Below, one piece after another: positions 52,816 through 60,924 of a stretch of 64,000 bases of DNA. The notes under the pieces were generated by a model that had not been told where the DNA came from, ran no database searches, and saw nothing but the letters and a program-made list of their open reading frames with translations. The stretch comes from an uncultured Clostridia bacterium (lineage in GTDB: Bacteria > Bacillota > Clostridia > Christensenellales > Aristaeellaceae). The stretch spans positions 1-64,000 of the forward strand of contig CANOHT010000009.1 of assembly GCA_947565865.1 (NCBI GenBank). The letters are read 5' to 3'. The position numbers were made by a program, and so were the translations under genes. Every line of letters begins with the position of its first letter. Position 1 is the first letter of the stretch.

Positions 52816-54187
52816 ACGGGCGATCCCTGGGGGAAAGGGCTGCGTCCTGGATGGCGGGGGCGGCTTCCACTTGCCCGAGGATGTCAAAGGAGGAGCCGTG
52901 GCAGGGGCATTCCCACAGACCGCTGTCGGCGTTGTAGCGCAGGGGACAGCCCATGTGCGGGCACTTGGGTGTGCCAGGGGAGGTCAAGCCGTGCACAAAA
53001 GCCTTGGCGGAGGCGAGCAGGGCGGTACGGTCGAAGGCGCTTCGGCCCGGGTAGCGGCGGAAGGGCAGAAACAGCGGACTCTCGGGCAGAGGACGCCCGA
53101 TGACGGCTCCCGTCAGCAGCCTGGCCGCCAGAAAGGAGCCGGTCAGTCCCAGACCGCCAAAGCCGGTAGCCATCATCAATCGGCTGTCGCGGGGATGCAG
53201 CGGCCCGACTAGCGGCAGACCGTCCCGGCTGAAAACCTCCCGGCGGAGTATCACCTGGCGGGTCTCGCTTTCTGGCAGCAGAGCCCGCAGGGTGCGGTCC
53301 CGGATGAGGGCGGCGCCGTCTGCCTGATCGGTGCCGTAGGCTCCGCGGTCCCAGGTCATCAACAGGCCCTCCTGACAGGGGCGAAGGGTCATTTCGTCGC
53401 TGTGGACGGAAAGCTGAGCGCTGTGCAGCGGAGCGGCGGAGGTCAGCAGCCGCAGTTCGCGCAGGCGAGGGGCCATCAGTGCCAGCAGGGAACGGTCATG
53501 GCAATCCAGCGGCGCGCCGGTGCACAGAATGACCCAGGAGGCTTCGACGACACCTTGGGGCGTGGTTAGCCGGTGCCCCTCCAGGCGGCGGACGGGACTT
53601 TGCTCGTAAATCTGGCAGCCTAAAAGGGCGGCGGCTTCCGCCATGCCCAGCACATAGGGCAGGGGAGAAAGCAGTCCCTGATGCTTCATAAGCGCGGAGC
53701 GCTCCACCGGAAAGGGACAGCCTCCCGCGTCCGTACCCTCCGCGACAGGCAGACCGAGCTCCCGTTCCAAGGCCATCAGCCGGTGCAGCGCGGGCAGGTC
53801 ATCCTCGGTTTCAGCGAAGGCGAAGGCGTCGCAGGCTGTTATGTCGCAGGGCTGCGGCAGGCGCTGAGCCAGCGCAATGACCCCGGTAACGGCCTCTCGC
53901 ATCAGTTGGGCATAGGAGCGAACCACCGCCATGTCCCGGGTGCGCGCGGCGGTGGTCAGCGCGTGGATGGCCTGACAGGTGATCATCCCCGCACAGCCTG
54001 CCGTTGCGCCTTCGGCCAGGGCGCGGGCCTCCAGAAGCGCCGTCCGTACGCCGTTTTCACTCAGCATCAGCGCGGCGGTTACGCCAGCCAGTCCGCCGCC
54101 CACCACCACTGCGTCCACGCGGCACAACCCGCGCAGCGGAGGGTAGTCCTGACGGATACCCTGCTGCCATGTCGGAAATTCGGACAT
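52814..54187 (-). CDS. FAD-dependent oxidoreductase fused to a C-terminal Rieske domain
   Basis: 457 residues. An N-terminal FAD fold (VVVGGGLAGVTAALML, about 27-42) of the DadA/glycine oxidase type runs to about 370. A Rieske [2Fe-2S] domain closes the protein, with CPHMGC and CPCHGSSF supplying the two Cys/two His ligands. This is the YhfW-like architecture known from Firmicutes; the substrate is unknown. The ATG at 54187 has GAGGTG 6 bp upstream. It is divergent from the hydroxyacid dehydrogenase gene with only 50 bp between starts. Confidence 0.9.
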   Translation of the reverse strand: MSEFPTWQQGIRQDYPPLRGLCRVDAVVVGGGLAGVTAALMLSENGVRTALLEARALAEGATAGCAGMITCQAIHALTTAARTRDMAVVRSYAQLMREAVTGVIALAQRLPQPCDITACDAFAFAETEDDLPALHRLMALERELGLPVAEGTDAGGCPFPVERSALMKHQGLLSPLPYVLGMAEAAALLGCQIYEQSPVRRLEGHRLTTPQGVVEASWVILCTGAPLDCHDRSLLALMAPRLRELRLLTSAAPLHSAQLSVHSDEMTLRPCQEGLLMTWDRGAYGTDQADGAALIRDRTLRALLPESETRQVILRREVFSRDGLPLVGPLHPRDSRLMMATGFGGLGLTGSFLAARLLTGAVIGRPLPESPLFLPFRRYPGRSAFDRTALLASAKAFVHGLTSPGTPKCPHMGCPLRYNADSGLWECPCHGSSFDILGQVEAAPAIQDAALSPRDRP

Positions 54188-54237
54188 TACCATCACCTCA
54201 TAGCAAGGATTCACCAAGGAGGCAAGGAGGATTCATC

Positions 54238-55179
54238 ATGGCTACGATTCTTATCACGCACGGCTTGCCAGGCGCCGGACTGGAAATGCTGGCGGGGCAT
54301 CGGCTAATCATGCCCCCGATGCTGACGGCGTTTTCCCGGACGGAAATCCTATCCCTGATTCCCGAGGCGGACGCCGTGATCGTCGGCGGTCTGCTGGACG
54401 GTGAAATGATTCGCCGGGGCAGGCAGCTTCGCGTGATCGTCAACTATGGCGCGGGCTACGACCAAGTTGACGTGGCGGAAGCCGCGGCCTGCGGTATCCC
54501 GGTGACCAGCATCCCCGAGCAGGTCACGGCCGCCACGGCGGAGCTTGCCCTGGGACTGATGCTGGCGGTGAGCCGGCGCATTGGTGAAATGAACCTGCGG
54601 CTGAGGCTGGAGGAGCCGTCCGCTCTTTTCGGCATGGGCAGAAACATGGGGCACGGCCTGGCGGGACAGACCCTGGGCATTCTGGGCCTGGGGCGGATTG
54701 GCGGCGCGGTGGCACGGCTGGGCAGGGCGCTGGGGATGGAGGTGCTGGGCTTCAGCCGCCATGGGATTGATCCCGCCCTGGCTCAGCCCGCGCCCCTGGA
54801 GGCGCTGGTGACCAAGGCGGACGTCCTGTCCCTTCACTGTCCGCTGACGTCGCAAACGCGGGGGATGGTGAACGCCGCCATGCTGGCCAGGATGAAGCCT
54901 GGGGCTATGCTGATCAATACGGCACGGGGCGCGATTGTTGACAGCGACGCTCTGGCGGATGCGCTGGAAGCAGGCCGACTGGCAGGCGCGGGGCTGGACG
55001 TTTTCCCGGATGAGCCCAATGTGCCCCAGCGGCTGCTGCGCCTGCCCCAGTGTGTGCTGACGCCTCACATGGGCGCCAACGCCGCCGAAACCAGGGAGGC
55101 CATGCTTCGGGCCTGCTGCCGTCAGATTCTGGATGTGCTGGAGGGACGGCGGCCGAAAAACATCGTGAACGGCCTGTAA
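54238..55179 (+). CDS. D-isomer-specific 2-hydroxyacid dehydrogenase
   Basis: 313 residues. The NAD-binding domain has LGILGLGRIGGAVARLGRALG, and the catalytic residues are Arg in INTARGAIVDSDAL, Glu in DVFPDEP and His in LTPHMGANA. It reduces a 2-keto acid (glyoxylate, hydroxypyruvate or similar) with NAD(P)H. The ATG at 54238 is preceded by AAGGAGG; the open frame upstream overlaps the divergent gene and is discarded. Confidence 0.92.
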   Translation: MATILITHGLPGAGLEMLAGHRLIMPPMLTAFSRTEILSLIPEADAVIVGGLLDGEMIRRGRQLRVIVNYGAGYDQVDVAEAAACGIPVTSIPEQVTAATAELALGLMLAVSRRIGEMNLRLRLEEPSALFGMGRNMGHGLAGQTLGILGLGRIGGAVARLGRALGMEVLGFSRHGIDPALAQPAPLEALVTKADVLSLHCPLTSQTRGMVNAAMLARMKPGAMLINTARGAIVDSDALADALEAGRLAGAGLDVFPDEPNVPQRLLRLPQCVLTPHMGANAAETREAMLRACCRQILDVLEGRRPKNIVNGL

Positions 55180-55276
55180 GCCATGGCGCGGGAAGGCGGG
55201 CGCTGCTTGTTTTCCCGCGCCGGAGAGGCCACTGCGGACAGACGCAAAAAATTTCTGATTTTTTTGAAAAAACCTG

Positions 55277-55304
55277 TTGACATTCCCGGTAAATCGTGTA
55301 TAAT
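55277..55304 (+). promoter_or_regulatory. Promoter of the tRNA-Lys gene
   Basis: TTGACA (55277-55282), 16 bp, TATAAT (55299-55304), about 48 bp before the tRNA. Confidence 0.85.
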
Positions 55305-55351
55305 ATATATCGTTGACCGCGAGGGACGCAAGAAACGAGCGGAAAGCATGA

Positions 55352-55424
55352 GCACCATTAGCTCAGTTGGTAGAGCACCTGACTCTTAATCAGGGTGTCT
55401 AGGGTTCGAGTCCCTAATGGTGTA
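55352..55424 (+). tRNA. tRNA-Lys(CTT)
   Basis: 73 nt folding into a complete cloverleaf: acceptor GCACCAT with ATGGTGT (first pair G-U), D arm GCTCAGTTGGTAGAGC, anticodon stem CCTGA/TCAGG with loop CTCTTAA (anticodon CTT) and T arm TAGGGTTCGAGTCCCTA. The CCA end is not encoded. Confidence 0.96.
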
Positions 55425-55429
55425 CAGAT

Positions 55430-55461
55430 AAACCGCTGGATCATCCGGCGGTTTTCTTTTT
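55430..55461 (+). terminator. Terminator of the tRNA-Lys gene
   Basis: AACCGCTGGA/TCCGGCGGTT, a 10-bp stem with one G-U and a 3-nt loop, followed by TTCTTTTT. Confidence 0.88.
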
Positions 55462-55519
55462 GCATTCATAGCGGCAGAAACGACAGACGCCTCCGGGGCG
55501 GGAAAGGAAGCAGTGCGCC

Positions 55520-56896
55520 ATGGCGGACAATCGAACAAAATTATTTGAGGAGGCGCCCATCCCCAAGGCCGTAATGACGCTGGCCATCCCCACCATTTTC
55601 AGCTGCCTGGTGTCGGTATTGTACAGCTTGGCCGATACTTATTTTGTCGGCATGCTGAACAATCCTGTTCAGACAACGGCGGTGACGCTGGCGTCACCCA
55701 TGCTCCTGGCCTTCAATGCGGTCAATAACCTTTTTGGCGTGGGTTCCTCCAGCATGATGAGCCGCGCCCTGGGCCGAGGGGATATGAAGACCCTGCGGCA
55801 AAGCTCCGCCTTCGGCTTTTATGGCGCGGTGATCTGCGGCGTATTGTATTCGGTAGGCAGCCTGCTCCTTCGAGGACCGCTGCTGACCCTTCTGGGGGCG
55901 GACAGCGCGACGGCTCCCGTAACTGGCCGCTATCTGATGTGGACGGTCTGCCTCGGTGCGACGCCCTCCATCCTGAACGTGGTTATGGCGTACATGATTC
56001 GCTCGGAGGGCGCAACGCTTCACGCCAGCATCGGCACCATGAGCGGCTGCTTCCTCAATATACTGCTGGATCCGCTGTTCATCCTGCCCGGGGGGCTGAA
56101 CATGGGGGCGGAGGGCGCGGCCCTGGCAACGCTGATTTCCAACTGCGTGGCGATGCTGTATTTCTTTGGCTACCTCTTTTTCCGGCGGAAGACGACCTGC
56201 GTTTGCATTTCCCCCAAGGAGTTTACCCTGCGCAGACCCATTGTGATGGGCGTGTGTACGGTGGGGGTGCCCGCCTCGATTCAAAACCTGCTGAATGTGG
56301 TGGGGCAGATGCTCCTGAACAACCTGACCTCCGCCTATGGCCCCCAGGCCTTGGCCGCCATGGGCATCGCCTTCAGGGTGGCGAAGGTGCCTATGTATAT
56401 TTCCAACGGTATTTCCCAGGGGGTCATGCCCCTGGTGGGCTATACCTATGCCGCCGGGCTGATTGGGCGCATGAAGAAGGCCCTGGCCTTTACGGCCAAG
56501 CTGGCGGTGAGTATCCTGCTGGTGCTGGCGGTTTGCTGCTGCCTGTTCTCGCCCTTCATCATCGGCGCGTTCATCGACGATGCCCAGACCGTGGCTTACG
56601 GCTCCTCCTTCCTGAGCGGCATGGCGCTGTCCATCCCCTTTATGTCCATGGACTTTCTGGCGGTGGGCGTGTTCCAGGCGGTGGGCAAAGGTTCGCTGTC
56701 GCTGATGATGGCCATCGTCCGCAAGATTGTACTGGAAATTCCGGCGATGAATCTGCTGAATTATTTCTGGCCGCTCTACGGCTTGTCCTGCGCGCAGCTG
56801 GTGGCCGAGGTGGGCGCCTGCGCCATCGGCGGCATGCTGCTGCTTCGGCTGATTCGCCAGATTGAGCGGCGGGCGAAGCCTCGAGACGCGGCCTGA
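55520..56896 (+). CDS. MATE-family efflux transporter
   Basis: 458 residues with twelve predicted helices in two homologous halves (PTIFSCLVSVLYSLADTYFVG in the first, QNLLNVVGQMLLNNLTSAYG in the second, each shown in part). It would export cationic drugs or metabolites using H+ or Na+. Substrate unknown. A second MATE gene of a different subgroup lies at 62546. The ATG is preceded by GGAAAGGAAG. Confidence 0.92.
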   Translation: MADNRTKLFEEAPIPKAVMTLAIPTIFSCLVSVLYSLADTYFVGMLNNPVQTTAVTLASPMLLAFNAVNNLFGVGSSSMMSRALGRGDMKTLRQSSAFGFYGAVICGVLYSVGSLLLRGPLLTLLGADSATAPVTGRYLMWTVCLGATPSILNVVMAYMIRSEGATLHASIGTMSGCFLNILLDPLFILPGGLNMGAEGAALATLISNCVAMLYFFGYLFFRRKTTCVCISPKEFTLRRPIVMGVCTVGVPASIQNLLNVVGQMLLNNLTSAYGPQALAAMGIAFRVAKVPMYISNGISQGVMPLVGYTYAAGLIGRMKKALAFTAKLAVSILLVLAVCCCLFSPFIIGAFIDDAQTVAYGSSFLSGMALSIPFMSMDFLAVGVFQAVGKGSLSLMMAIVRKIVLEIPAMNLLNYFWPLYGLSCAQLVAEVGACAIGGMLLLRLIRQIERRAKPRDAA

Positions 56897-56961
56897 CGCC
56901 GGGGCGGCAAGGTAAAATGTTGACGGCCCGAGGAAAAGGGGTATCCAAACACCCTGTGTTG

Positions 56962-56970
56962 TGCTATAAT
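56962..56970 (+). promoter_or_regulatory. Extended -10 promoter of the mrnC-thyX genes
   Basis: TG-C-TATAAT (56962-56970) without a good -35, 32 bp before the start: an extended -10 element. Confidence 0.55.
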
Positions 56971-57001
56971 AAAACTGTATGCACATAAGGAGGCGAAGCC
57001 C

Positions 57002-57421
57002 TTGAACCTGCATTTCCCCGAACCCATGAGCGTCAGCGAGGCGAAGCTGCTCAATCCTTTGAAGCTGGCATATTTGGGCGATTCGGTTTGGGAACTGCTG
57101 GTTGGCTCGGCGCTGCTGGCCCAGGGGCTGAATCTGCGGCATATGCACAGGGAGGCCGTCGCGCGGGTCAACGCCAGAGCGCAGGCGGAGGCGCTGGGCC
57201 GCATTGCCGCGCTGCTGGACACGGAGGAGGAGGACATTGTCCGCCGGGGGCGCAACAGCCATCCGCATCATGTCGCTCCCCGGCACCAGGAGGCGGCGGA
57301 TTACCGGGCGGCCACGGCCATGGAGGCTCTGATGGGCTTCCTCTACGTTACCGGCCAGGAGGCCCGACTGCAAGCGCTGTTTATCGCCAGTCAGACGGAG
57401 GTTCATTCATGCCAGAAGTAA
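57002..57421 (+). CDS. mrnC: Mini-ribonuclease III
   Basis: 139 residues, the RNase III catalytic domain without a double-stranded RNA-binding domain. LAYLGDSVWELLVGSAL holds the conserved YLGDSV(Y/W)E motif with its acidic residues, and AATAMEALMGFLYV the second acidic site. In Bacillus it matures 23S rRNA. The TTG start at 57002 lies 8 bp from AAGGAGG, better than the internal ATG at 57026. It overlaps thyX by 13 bp. Confidence 0.93.
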   Translation: MNLHFPEPMSVSEAKLLNPLKLAYLGDSVWELLVGSALLAQGLNLRHMHREAVARVNARAQAEALGRIAALLDTEEEDIVRRGRNSHPHHVAPRHQEAADYRAATAMEALMGFLYVTGQEARLQALFIASQTEVHSCQK

Positions 57422-58161
57422 AGCTGCATGTGGCGCTGCTCCGCCACACGCTTTCCCCGGAGGAAACCGTGGCCCTGGGCGCCCGGCTGTGCTACTCCAA
57501 GGCCACCATTGATGATCTTGCCCAGAAGGTTTCCAGCCGGGATCAGTCCGCCTTTGTACAGAAGATCATGGGCATGGGTCATGAGTCTGTGCTGGAGCAC
57601 GCCTCCTTCACCTTCGGGGTGGAGGGCGTGAGCCGTGTGCTGCTGGCTCAGCTGACCCGCCACCGCCTGGCCAGCTTTTCGGTGCAGAGCCAGCGCTATG
57701 TCAGCTACGAGCAGGGCTTTGGCTACATTGTACCCCCGAAAATCGCTGCGCTGGGCCAGGAAGCCGTGGCGGCGTATGAGGCGCAGATGGATCAGCTTCA
57801 CATATGGTACCGGGAGTGGCAGGCCAGGTTAGGGGATGGCGAGGGGAGCAATGAGGATGCGCGGTTCGTGCTTCCCGGCGCCTGTGAGACACGGCTGATG
57901 ATGACCATGAACGTTCGGGAGCTGCGGCACTTCTTCAGCCTGCGGATGTGCTCCCGGGCTCAGTGGGAAATTCGCGCCCTGGCGACGCGGATGCATAGCC
58001 TTTGCATGGAGGTCGCCCCTGCGCTGTTCGCGGACGCGGGGCCGGGCTGCCTGCGGGGCGGGTGCCCGGAAGGCGCAAAATCCTGCGGCCTGGCGGCGGA
58101 AAAGCGCCGGGAAAGAAAGGAATGGCTGGCGTCCCTGGAGCATCACGAAAAAAAAGGTTAA
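57409..58161 (+). CDS. thyX: Flavin-dependent thymidylate synthase
   Basis: 250 residues. The ThyX motif is present as RHRLASFSVQSQRY (consensus RHRxxSxNxxSxR), with MGHESVLEHASFTF before it and CSRAQWEIRALA after. It makes dTMP from dUMP using FAD and methylenetetrahydrofolate. The start overlaps the end of mrnC, with GGAGG just upstream of the ATG, so the two are translationally coupled. Confidence 0.96.
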   Translation: MPEVKLHVALLRHTLSPEETVALGARLCYSKATIDDLAQKVSSRDQSAFVQKIMGMGHESVLEHASFTFGVEGVSRVLLAQLTRHRLASFSVQSQRYVSYEQGFGYIVPPKIAALGQEAVAAYEAQMDQLHIWYREWQARLGDGEGSNEDARFVLPGACETRLMMTMNVRELRHFFSLRMCSRAQWEIRALATRMHSLCMEVAPALFADAGPGCLRGGCPEGAKSCGLAAEKRRERKEWLASLEHHEKKG

Positions 58162-58230
58162 AAATTTTGTCCCAACCTGTCACGCGCGCCGCGCAAATTC
58201 TGTTTTATATAAGTAGAGGGAGAAAAAACA

Positions 58231-59394
58231 ATGGCTTTCTATAAGGACGTTCCTACCAGCCACCCGCAGAAAAAGAATTACGCCAATCAGGGCTCTTGGG
58301 ATGATGAGGGAGCTCACTATCGTGCTGCCAATCGCCGCTTTGGCCCCGAGTCCGGGGATGAGCGCAGGAGCAATCGTGCTCCTGGCCGTTCCTTTGGAGC
58401 CCGGCCGGGGGACAGCCGCCCGGCAAGGGAGGACAGCCGTCGTCCCTATGGCGAGCGGCGGAATGAGGGCGAGCGCCGCCCCTATGGCGAGCGAGGCGGC
58501 AGCAGCCGACCTTCCCAGGGGCGGGGCAATCGTGATGAACGCCGGGGCACGGGCCGTCCCGTGGAGCGCAGGCCCCGGGAGGAGCGCCGTCCCGCGCCTG
58601 TCCGGCAGGAGCTTTCCTATCGGGATTTTGAGCAGTTGAATCCCTATGTGGAGGAAAAGGTGGACGCCACCGAAAATCTGCTGGCGGGCCGCAACCCCAT
58701 CCGTGAGGCGCTCAAGAGCGGGCGTGACCTGGAAAAGCTGTTGGTGCAGCGCGGCGAGCTGTCCGGCTCCGCCCGGGAGATCGTTCAGATGGCCAAGGAA
58801 GCCCGCGTACCGGTCCAGGAGGTGGACAAGTCCCGGCTGGACGCCATCGCGCCCCATCATCAGGGCATGCTGGCCTTCGCCTCCGCCTACCGTTACGCGG
58901 AGGTCGAGGATATGCTGGCCGTTGCCCGTGAGCGGGGGGAGGAGCCCTTCCTGATCCTGCTGGACGGCGTGACGGACCCTCACAACCTGGGGGCCATCAT
59001 CCGCAGCGCCGAGTGCGCGGGCGCCCATGGCGTTATCGTGCCCCAGCGGCGCAGCGTCGGCCTGACCACGGCGGCGGTGAAGGCCTCCGCGGGCGCTGTG
59101 GAGCATATGAAGGTTGCCCGGGTGACCAATCTGAACCGCACGATTGAGGCGCTGAAGACGCAGGGCATCTGGGTCTATGCCGTGACCATGGACGGTCAGG
59201 ATTATGAGCGGGTGAATTTCAAGGGCGGCGTAGCCCTGGTGATTGGCGCGGAAGGCGAGGGCATCAGCCGCCTGACCGTCGAGAGCTGCGACCAGAAGGT
59301 GTCCCTGCCCATGGCAGGGCGCATCGACAGCCTGAACGCCTCCGTGGCGGCGGGCGTGATGATGTACCGTGTGCTGTCCTCACGCCGGGCATGA
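58231..59394 (+). CDS. rlmB: 23S rRNA guanosine-2'-O-methyltransferase (RlmB/TrmH family) with long Arg/Gly-rich N-terminus
   Basis: 387 residues, about 130 longer than RlmB of other bacteria. Residues 30-128 form a low-complexity Arg/Gly/Glu/Pro stretch with repeats such as RRPYGERRNEGERRPYGER. A SpoU substrate-binding domain (ENLLAGRNPIREAL) and the knotted SPOUT domain follow, with the three family motifs LDGVTDPHNLGAIIRSAE, LVIGAEGEGISRL and VSLPMAGRIDSLNASVAAGV. The tail may bind rRNA or be disordered. It overlaps yacP by 4 bp. Confidence 0.93.
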   Translation: MAFYKDVPTSHPQKKNYANQGSWDDEGAHYRAANRRFGPESGDERRSNRAPGRSFGARPGDSRPAREDSRRPYGERRNEGERRPYGERGGSSRPSQGRGNRDERRGTGRPVERRPREERRPAPVRQELSYRDFEQLNPYVEEKVDATENLLAGRNPIREALKSGRDLEKLLVQRGELSGSAREIVQMAKEARVPVQEVDKSRLDAIAPHHQGMLAFASAYRYAEVEDMLAVARERGEEPFLILLDGVTDPHNLGAIIRSAECAGAHGVIVPQRRSVGLTTAAVKASAGAVEHMKVARVTNLNRTIEALKTQGIWVYAVTMDGQDYERVNFKGGVALVIGAEGEGISRLTVESCDQKVSLPMAGRIDSLNASVAAGVMMYRVLSSRRA

Positions 59395-59930
59395 AGCCGC
59401 TGCTGATTGTGGACGGCTACAACGTCATCGGCGCCTGGGGCGAGGCGGAAAAGCGGCGCTGGCCCCTGGACGAATGCCGGGATCGGCTGATGCGTCTGCT
59501 GCAGGACTACGGCGGTTATTCCGGCGAGGAGGTTGTCCTGGTCTTCGACGGCTATCAGTCCGACCGCAAGCAGCGCACGGAGGAACGGTATGACGCGCTG
59601 ACCCTGGTCTACACCTGCCATGGCGAGACTGCGGACAGCTACATTGAGCGCCTGGTCGCAAAGACGCCCAGATACCGCGCCGTTCGGGTGGCGACGTCCG
59701 ACGGCCTGGAGCAAAGCCAGGTGCTTTCCACCGGGGCGACGCGCCTGACCTCGCGAGAGCTGCTGCGGGAACTGAGGCAGCTTCGCCAGCGGGGAATGGA
59801 GCAGCATCAGGTCAGCCGCAGCGTGAAGCCCAAGCCGTCCCTGGCCTCTCGGCTGCCGGAAGATACGCGGCGGGCGCTTGAAAGCTGGCGGCGGGGCGAG
59901 CAACCAAAGATGGATGGAAACGGGAGGTGA
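59391..59930 (+). CDS. NYN-domain ribonuclease, YacP/Rae1-like
   Basis: 179 residues. The NYN (PIN-like) fold begins LLIVDGYNVIGAWGEAE with the conserved Asp, continues VVLVFDGYQSDRK and ends VATSDGLEQSQVLSTGATRLT with further acidic residues. In Bacillus the homologue Rae1 (YacP) is a ribosome-associated endoribonuclease. The ATG overlaps the rlmB stop by 4 bp; sigH follows. Confidence 0.93.
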   Translation: MKPLLIVDGYNVIGAWGEAEKRRWPLDECRDRLMRLLQDYGGYSGEEVVLVFDGYQSDRKQRTEERYDALTLVYTCHGETADSYIERLVAKTPRYRAVRVATSDGLEQSQVLSTGATRLTSRELLRELRQLRQRGMEQHQVSRSVKPKPSLASRLPEDTRRALESWRRGEQPKMDGNGR

Positions 59931-59935
59931 AAGCC

Positions 59936-60673
59936 GTGGATGACCACGACCTGGATTTCACCGACGAGGAGCTGGAAGCCCTCGGATTGGGCGCGGCCGA
60001 AAGCCTGCAGGAGCCTGAGGATGCGCTCGAGGAAGAGGAGCCGGCGTTTTCGTCGGATTATACGACCTTGGGCGACGAGGATGTGGTGGCGCTGTGCCGC
60101 CAGGGGGATACCATCGCGGAGGAGTACCTGCTGAACAAGTACAAGAACTTCGTCCGCTCCAAGGCCCGCAGCTACTTCCTCATCGGCGCGGATCATGAGG
60201 ACATCGTGCAGGAAGGCATGATCGGCCTGTACAAGGCCATCCGGGATTATCGGCCGGACAAGCTGTCCTCCTTCCGGGCCTTTGCGGAATTGTGCATCAC
60301 CCGGCAGATTATTACCGCCATCAAGACCGCCACAAGGCAGAAGCATATTCCCCTCAACAGCTATGTGTCCCTGAATAAGCCGCTGTATGACGAGGAATCC
60401 GACCGCACCCTGCTGGATGTAATCATTGAGGGCCGCGCCACCAATCCGGAGGAGCTCATCATCGGCCAGGAGGATCTGCGCAACATCAATCATAAGATTG
60501 ACGAGGTGCTCTCCGGCCTGGAGCAGGAGGTGCTCCGCGCCTATCTGGACGGCAAGAGCTATCAGGAAATCGCCGATAATCTGGGCAGGCATGTGAAGTC
60601 CATCGACAACGCGCTCCAGCGGGTGAAGCGCAAGCTGGAAAAGTACCTGGAGGAGCACGGCAAGGACAACTGA
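59936..60673 (+). CDS. sigH: RNA polymerase sigma factor SigH
   Basis: 245 residues. An acidic N-terminal extension (about 1-38) precedes sigma region 2 (EEYLLNKYKNFVRSKARSYF, HEDIVQEGMIGLYKAIRDYR, the Spo0H hallmark) and region 4 (SYQEIADNLGRHVKSIDNAL). SigH directs the transition to sporulation and competence, so its presence supports a spore-forming ancestry. The GTG at 59936 lies 8 bp behind GGGAGG; a GTG at 59927 is inside that ribosome site. Confidence 0.96.
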   Translation: MDDHDLDFTDEELEALGLGAAESLQEPEDALEEEEPAFSSDYTTLGDEDVVALCRQGDTIAEEYLLNKYKNFVRSKARSYFLIGADHEDIVQEGMIGLYKAIRDYRPDKLSSFRAFAELCITRQIITAIKTATRQKHIPLNSYVSLNKPLYDEESDRTLLDVIIEGRATNPEELIIGQEDLRNINHKIDEVLSGLEQEVLRAYLDGKSYQEIADNLGRHVKSIDNALQRVKRKLEKYLEEHGKDN

Positions 60674-60694
60674 TAGCCCTGCGCAAATTTCCTC

Positions 60695-60723
60695 TTGCCA
60701 TGGGCGGCAAAATGGTGTATCAT
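60695..60723 (+). promoter_or_regulatory. Promoter of the aroF leader
   Basis: TTGCCA (60695-60700), 17 bp, TATCAT (60718-60723). Confidence 0.75.
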
Positions 60724-60751
60724 AAATCCCGAAGGAAAGGAGGATGCGGCC

Positions 60752-60799
60752 ATGACCAGTCAGCGTTTTGCTTATTACGCCTACGCGCTGTTGAGGTAA
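60752..60799 (+). CDS. Tyr/Phe-rich leader peptide of the DAHP synthase gene
   Basis: A 15-residue frame, MTSQRFAYYAYALLR, with GGAAAGGAGG 9 bp upstream of its ATG. It holds one Phe and three Tyr codons in six positions (60767-60784), the pattern of a leader whose translation reports charged tRNA-Tyr and tRNA-Phe. It ends just ahead of overlapping antiterminator and terminator stems and of the aromatic-pathway gene at 60925. Confidence 0.85.
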   Translation: MTSQRFAYYAYALLR

Positions 60800-60869
60800 G
60801 CAGGGCGCAATTTGGCATGGCATCATCCCTATTGCCCTGCGGCCTACGCGCTGTGGGGCCTTTTCTTTT
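60800..60869 (+). promoter_or_regulatory. Transcription attenuator of aroF
   Basis: Two mutually exclusive stems are visible. The antiterminator pairs 60800-60811 (GCAGGGCGCAAT) with 60831-60840 (ATTGCCCTGC), ten pairs with a 2-nt bulge. The terminator pairs 60834-60843 (GCCCTGCGGC) with 60850-60859 (GCTGTGGGGC), ten pairs including G-U, followed by CTTTTCTTTT. A ribosome stalled at the Tyr codons leaves the antiterminator free; one at the stop codon covers it. Confidence 0.82.
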
Positions 60870-60924
60870 GTAGTACGGCGGCACGGCAGGATTCCTATTT
60901 TTTGAAGTACGGAGGTATGGCGGT

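Noticed and set aside
55430..55461. A second tRNA or small RNA after tRNA-Lys
   Set aside because: The segment is a simple terminator stem with a T-run.
60674..60924. T-box riboswitch upstream of aroF
   Set aside because: No T-box AGGGTGGNACCGCG sequence or specifier loop is visible; the leader-peptide arrangement explains the region.
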